A stretch of DNA of 64,000 nucleotides, taken from the NCBI RefSeq assembly GCF_004104355.1, contig NZ_RJLM01000012.1, positions 1-64,000 of the forward strand. The letters run 5' to 3'. The stretch's first letter is position 1. Each line of letters starts with the position of its first letter. The translations under genes were made by a program, and so were the position numbers. Positions 61,774 through 64,000 of this stretch are shown one piece after another. The notes under the pieces were generated by a model that had not been told where the DNA came from, made no database searches, and saw nothing but the letters and a program-made list of their open reading frames with translations. The DNA comes from Photobacterium chitinilyticum (GTDB lineage: Bacteria; Pseudomonadota; Gammaproteobacteria; Enterobacterales; Vibrionaceae).

Positions 61774-63261
61774 ATGATTCCTGTTGTTGCCCTTGTCGGG
61801 CGCCCGAATGTGGGTAAATCGACGTTATTCAACCGTCTTACCCGTACAAGGGATGCGCTGGTTGCAGATTTTCCTGGCTTAACAAGGGATCGTAAGTACG
61901 GTAAAGCTGAGCTCGAAGAGCACGAATTTATTGTTATCGATACCGGTGGTATCGATGGAACCGAAGAAGGTGTTGAAACCAAAATGGCTGAGCAGTCATT
62001 GGCTGCTATCGAAGAAGCCGATGTTGTGCTGTTCATGGTTGATGGCCGAGCAGGTTTGACCCCAGCCGATGAAGGTATTGCCAAACACCTTCGTAGCCGC
62101 GAAAAGCCGACTTTCCTTGTGGTTAACAAGGTTGATGGTATTGATGCCGACAGTGCCTGTGCTGATTTTTGGAAGCTGGGCGTGGATGAAATGTTCCAAA
62201 TGGCAGCGGCTCAAAACCGTGGGGTTACGGCCCTGATGGAACGTGCACTGGCACCGTTTGCAGAGTCACTGAAAGCATCTGAGGATGAAGACGGCGACAT
62301 TGTTGAGCTTGATTCGGTTGAAGATATTGAAAAAGCCAACTTGTCGGAGGAAGATGCAGAGGCGGCCTATAAGCGCCTGCAGGAGCAGCCGATTAAGCTG
62401 GCAATTATCGGTCGTCCGAATGTTGGTAAATCAACCCTGACGAACCGTATTCTCGGTGAAGAACGTGTCGTTGTGTACGATATGCCAGGTACAACGCGCG
62501 ACTCTATCTATATCCCGATGGAGCGAGATGGTCAGGAATACGTCCTGATTGATACTGCAGGTATTCGCCGCCGTAAGAACATGCACCAGGCCGTAGAGAA
62601 ATTCTCAGTGATTCAAACGCTGAAAGCGGTTGAAGATGCCAACGTGGTGCTGCTTATTATTGATGCACGTGAGAATATCTCGGATCAGGATCTGAGCTTG
62701 CTGGGTTATGCTCTAAATGCCGGTCGTTCTCTTGTTATTGCTGTTAATAAGTGGGACGGACTGGATAACGAAGTGAAAGAGCGCGTTAAGTCTGAACTGG
62801 ACCGCCGTCTTGGTTTCGTTGATTTTGCCCGTATTCACTTTATTTCTGCTCTGCACGGAACCGGTGTTGGTCATTTATATGAGTCAGTACAGGAAGCCTA
62901 CCAGTCAGCGACGAAGCGTATCAGTACCTCGATGCTGACTCGTATCATGCAGATGGCTCAGGATGATCACCAGCCGCCGATGGTACGTGGTCGTCGAGTG
63001 AAACTAAAATATGCACACGCTGGTGGTTATAACCCGCCGATCGTTGTTGTTCACGGTAACCTAGTGAATGAACTTCCGGGTTCATATAAGCGGTATCTGA
63101 TGAACTATTACCGTAAGTCGCTGGAAATGATGGGTACGCCAATTCGTATTCATTTCCAGAGCAGCGAAAACCCATTTGAAGGTAAGAAGCAAAAGCTGAC
63201 TGTGTCTCAAGAGCGTCAGCGCAAGCGTCTAACCAGCGTAATTAAAAACCGAGACAAGTAA
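61774..63261 (+). CDS. der: Ribosome assembly GTPase Der (EngA)
   Basis: A GTPase with two G domains in tandem, needed for 50S subunit maturation. The 495-residue protein has GRPNVGKST near 9-17 and again near 213-221, with two DxxG motifs (DTGGI, DTAGI), two NKxD motifs (NKVDG, NKWDG) and a C-terminal KH-like domain. It ends the rlmN-to-der block. Confidence 0.98.
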   Translation: MIPVVALVGRPNVGKSTLFNRLTRTRDALVADFPGLTRDRKYGKAELEEHEFIVIDTGGIDGTEEGVETKMAEQSLAAIEEADVVLFMVDGRAGLTPADEGIAKHLRSREKPTFLVVNKVDGIDADSACADFWKLGVDEMFQMAAAQNRGVTALMERALAPFAESLKASEDEDGDIVELDSVEDIEKANLSEEDAEAAYKRLQEQPIKLAIIGRPNVGKSTLTNRILGEERVVVYDMPGTTRDSIYIPMERDGQEYVLIDTAGIRRRKNMHQAVEKFSVIQTLKAVEDANVVLLIIDARENISDQDLSLLGYALNAGRSLVIAVNKWDGLDNEVKERVKSELDRRLGFVDFARIHFISALHGTGVGHLYESVQEAYQSATKRISTSMLTRIMQMAQDDHQPPMVRGRRVKLKYAHAGGYNPPIVVVHGNLVNELPGSYKRYLMNYYRKSLEMMGTPIRIHFQSSENPFEGKKQKLTVSQERQRKRLTSVIKNRDK

Positions 63262-63310
63262 GCGTAGTATCTGTACGCGGAGTGATCTTATATCGCTTTC
63301 TGTTTCGAGA

Positions 63311-63337
63311 AACCCAGCCTTAGGTTGGGTTTTTTTA
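63311..63337 (+). terminator. Rho-independent terminator of der
   Basis: AACCCAGCC / GGTTGGGTT (one G-U pair) followed by a T-run, 50 bases after the der stop. Confidence 0.9.
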
Positions 63338-63400
63338 TGCGTTGGAGTTTGTATATTGGTATAAAATACCGAGATTACATGTAGCTGCAAAGGAAAGACA

Positions 63401-64000
63401 ATGTCAGGTGTTACCCCAACCCAAGTGTTATTTGCCAAACAACAGTGGCAAGCGATGGCTGAAGTTCAGTTATGTATTCCAGCCGAGCAAGAGGGAAGTT
63501 GGTTGGTAACCGATCAGACCCCTTTTCATCCTGTTAGCCACATTTGGCCTGACCATCCTGCCGATCAGGGTGTGGTCATTATTGATGGCAAATGCCATGA
63601 TGTTGTCGGCTGCTATACGGGAGCTGTTGATCTGGCTACCGGCGAACTGTATGTCGGCGCTGCTATCCCCGTTAAACGCGATACGGAAGGTTGGGCATTT
63701 GTCGTTGTTCATCATATTCAACCTGTTATGGAACTTGTTGTCGGCAGCCAGGTTGAGCTGATAGTTGATAAAATCTATCAGCAGGCGCTGAGCCGAGGGC
63801 ACAGCGGAGGACACCTATCTTCATTGGCATTGAATAAGGTGCTGCATCATGACTTCTGGCGTAAAGATGCGTCACGCAAAGATGAATTAGGGCACTACGA
63901 CTTTCATAGCTACGCTCAGATCCAAAGCCGTGTTTCGGAAGACTGCAGTACGGATACCTACCGTCTGGGCAAAACGTTGCGTAAAAGAGGCCTGAATAGT
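63401..64000 (+). CDS. AlaX-like alanyl-tRNA editing hydrolase, 3' end beyond the window
   Basis: An open frame of 200 codons runs to the window edge from ATG 63401, with AAGGAAAG upstream. GHSGGHLSSLALNKV has the HxxxH zinc motif of the alanyl/threonyl-tRNA synthetase second additional domain, and an N-terminal beta-barrel-like part precedes it. Such free-standing proteins remove wrongly attached amino acids from tRNA-Ala. The later cysteine-and-histidine zinc motif would lie beyond the window. Cytoplasmic. Confidence 0.82.
   Translation, partial: MSGVTPTQVLFAKQQWQAMAEVQLCIPAEQEGSWLVTDQTPFHPVSHIWPDHPADQGVVIIDGKCHDVVGCYTGAVDLATGELYVGAAIPVKRDTEGWAFVVVHHIQPVMELVVGSQVELIVDKIYQQALSRGHSGGHLSSLALNKVLHHDFWRKDASRKDELGHYDFHSYAQIQSRVSEDCSTDTYRLGKTLRKRGLNS

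Overview
The window is a 64 kb piece of core chromosome from a member of the Vibrionaceae (Gammaproteobacteria). The evidence is the order and protein character of its conserved blocks: phoBR, ppx-ppk, pst, aceBA, queA-tgt-yajC-secDF, suhB/trmJ-isc, and rlmN-pilF-rodZ-ispG-hisS-yfgM-bamB-der. As I remember it, this order resembles the large chromosome of Vibrio cholerae. The genus cannot be fixed from the sequence alone; a Vibrio, Photobacterium, Grimontia or Enterovibrio type is possible. I see no phage, insertion sequence, integron, CRISPR array or obvious genomic island.

Layout. 1-490: distal end of an rRNA operon with two 5S genes, tRNA-Asp and a terminator. 645-6485: a phosphopantetheinyl transferase, a SorC-type regulator, mepA, then yfhL, yegQ and rdgC on the minus strand. 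6637-11678: sbcDC. 11719-25578: a phosphate and polyphosphate cluster made of phoB, phoR, a PstS-type binding protein, ppx, ppk1, a GcvR-like ACT protein, pstC, pstA, pstB, phoU and ppk2. Clear Pho boxes stand before phoB and pstC. 25870-36278: a frameshifted lipoprotein hydrolase, cutC, a 2-Cys peroxiredoxin divergent from oxyR, the glyoxylate shunt genes aceB and aceA, acpH with a CBS-domain protein, and a trypsin-like protease with a GlyGly-CTERM-like tail. 36296-41985: queuosine genes queA and tgt, then yajC-secD-secF. 42073-50451: a leucine-rich-repeat lipoprotein, suhB, trmJ and the complete isc operon behind two abutting IscR sites. 50452-53614: two tandem pepB-type aminopeptidases. 53703-64000: ndk, then the rlmN-to-der block, and the start of an AlaX-like hydrolase cut by the window edge.

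How the genes work together. PhoR and PhoB sense phosphate shortage and switch on their own promoter and pstCAB-phoU. Ppk1, Ppx and Ppk2 make and use polyphosphate stores beside them. OxyR probably controls the divergent peroxiredoxin. IscR probably represses the isc operon through its two sites. AceB and AceA form the glyoxylate bypass. RodZ, PilF, BamB, MepA and SecDF serve cell shape and envelope assembly.

No wholly new system stands out. The items I would look at first are the tandem 5S genes with helix-preserving differences, the nested inverted repeats in the leader of the SorC-type gene, the enlarged PstC and PstA proteins, the homopolymer frameshift in the hydrolase, the GlyGly-CTERM protease, the 21-residue LRR lipoprotein and the duplicated pepB genes.
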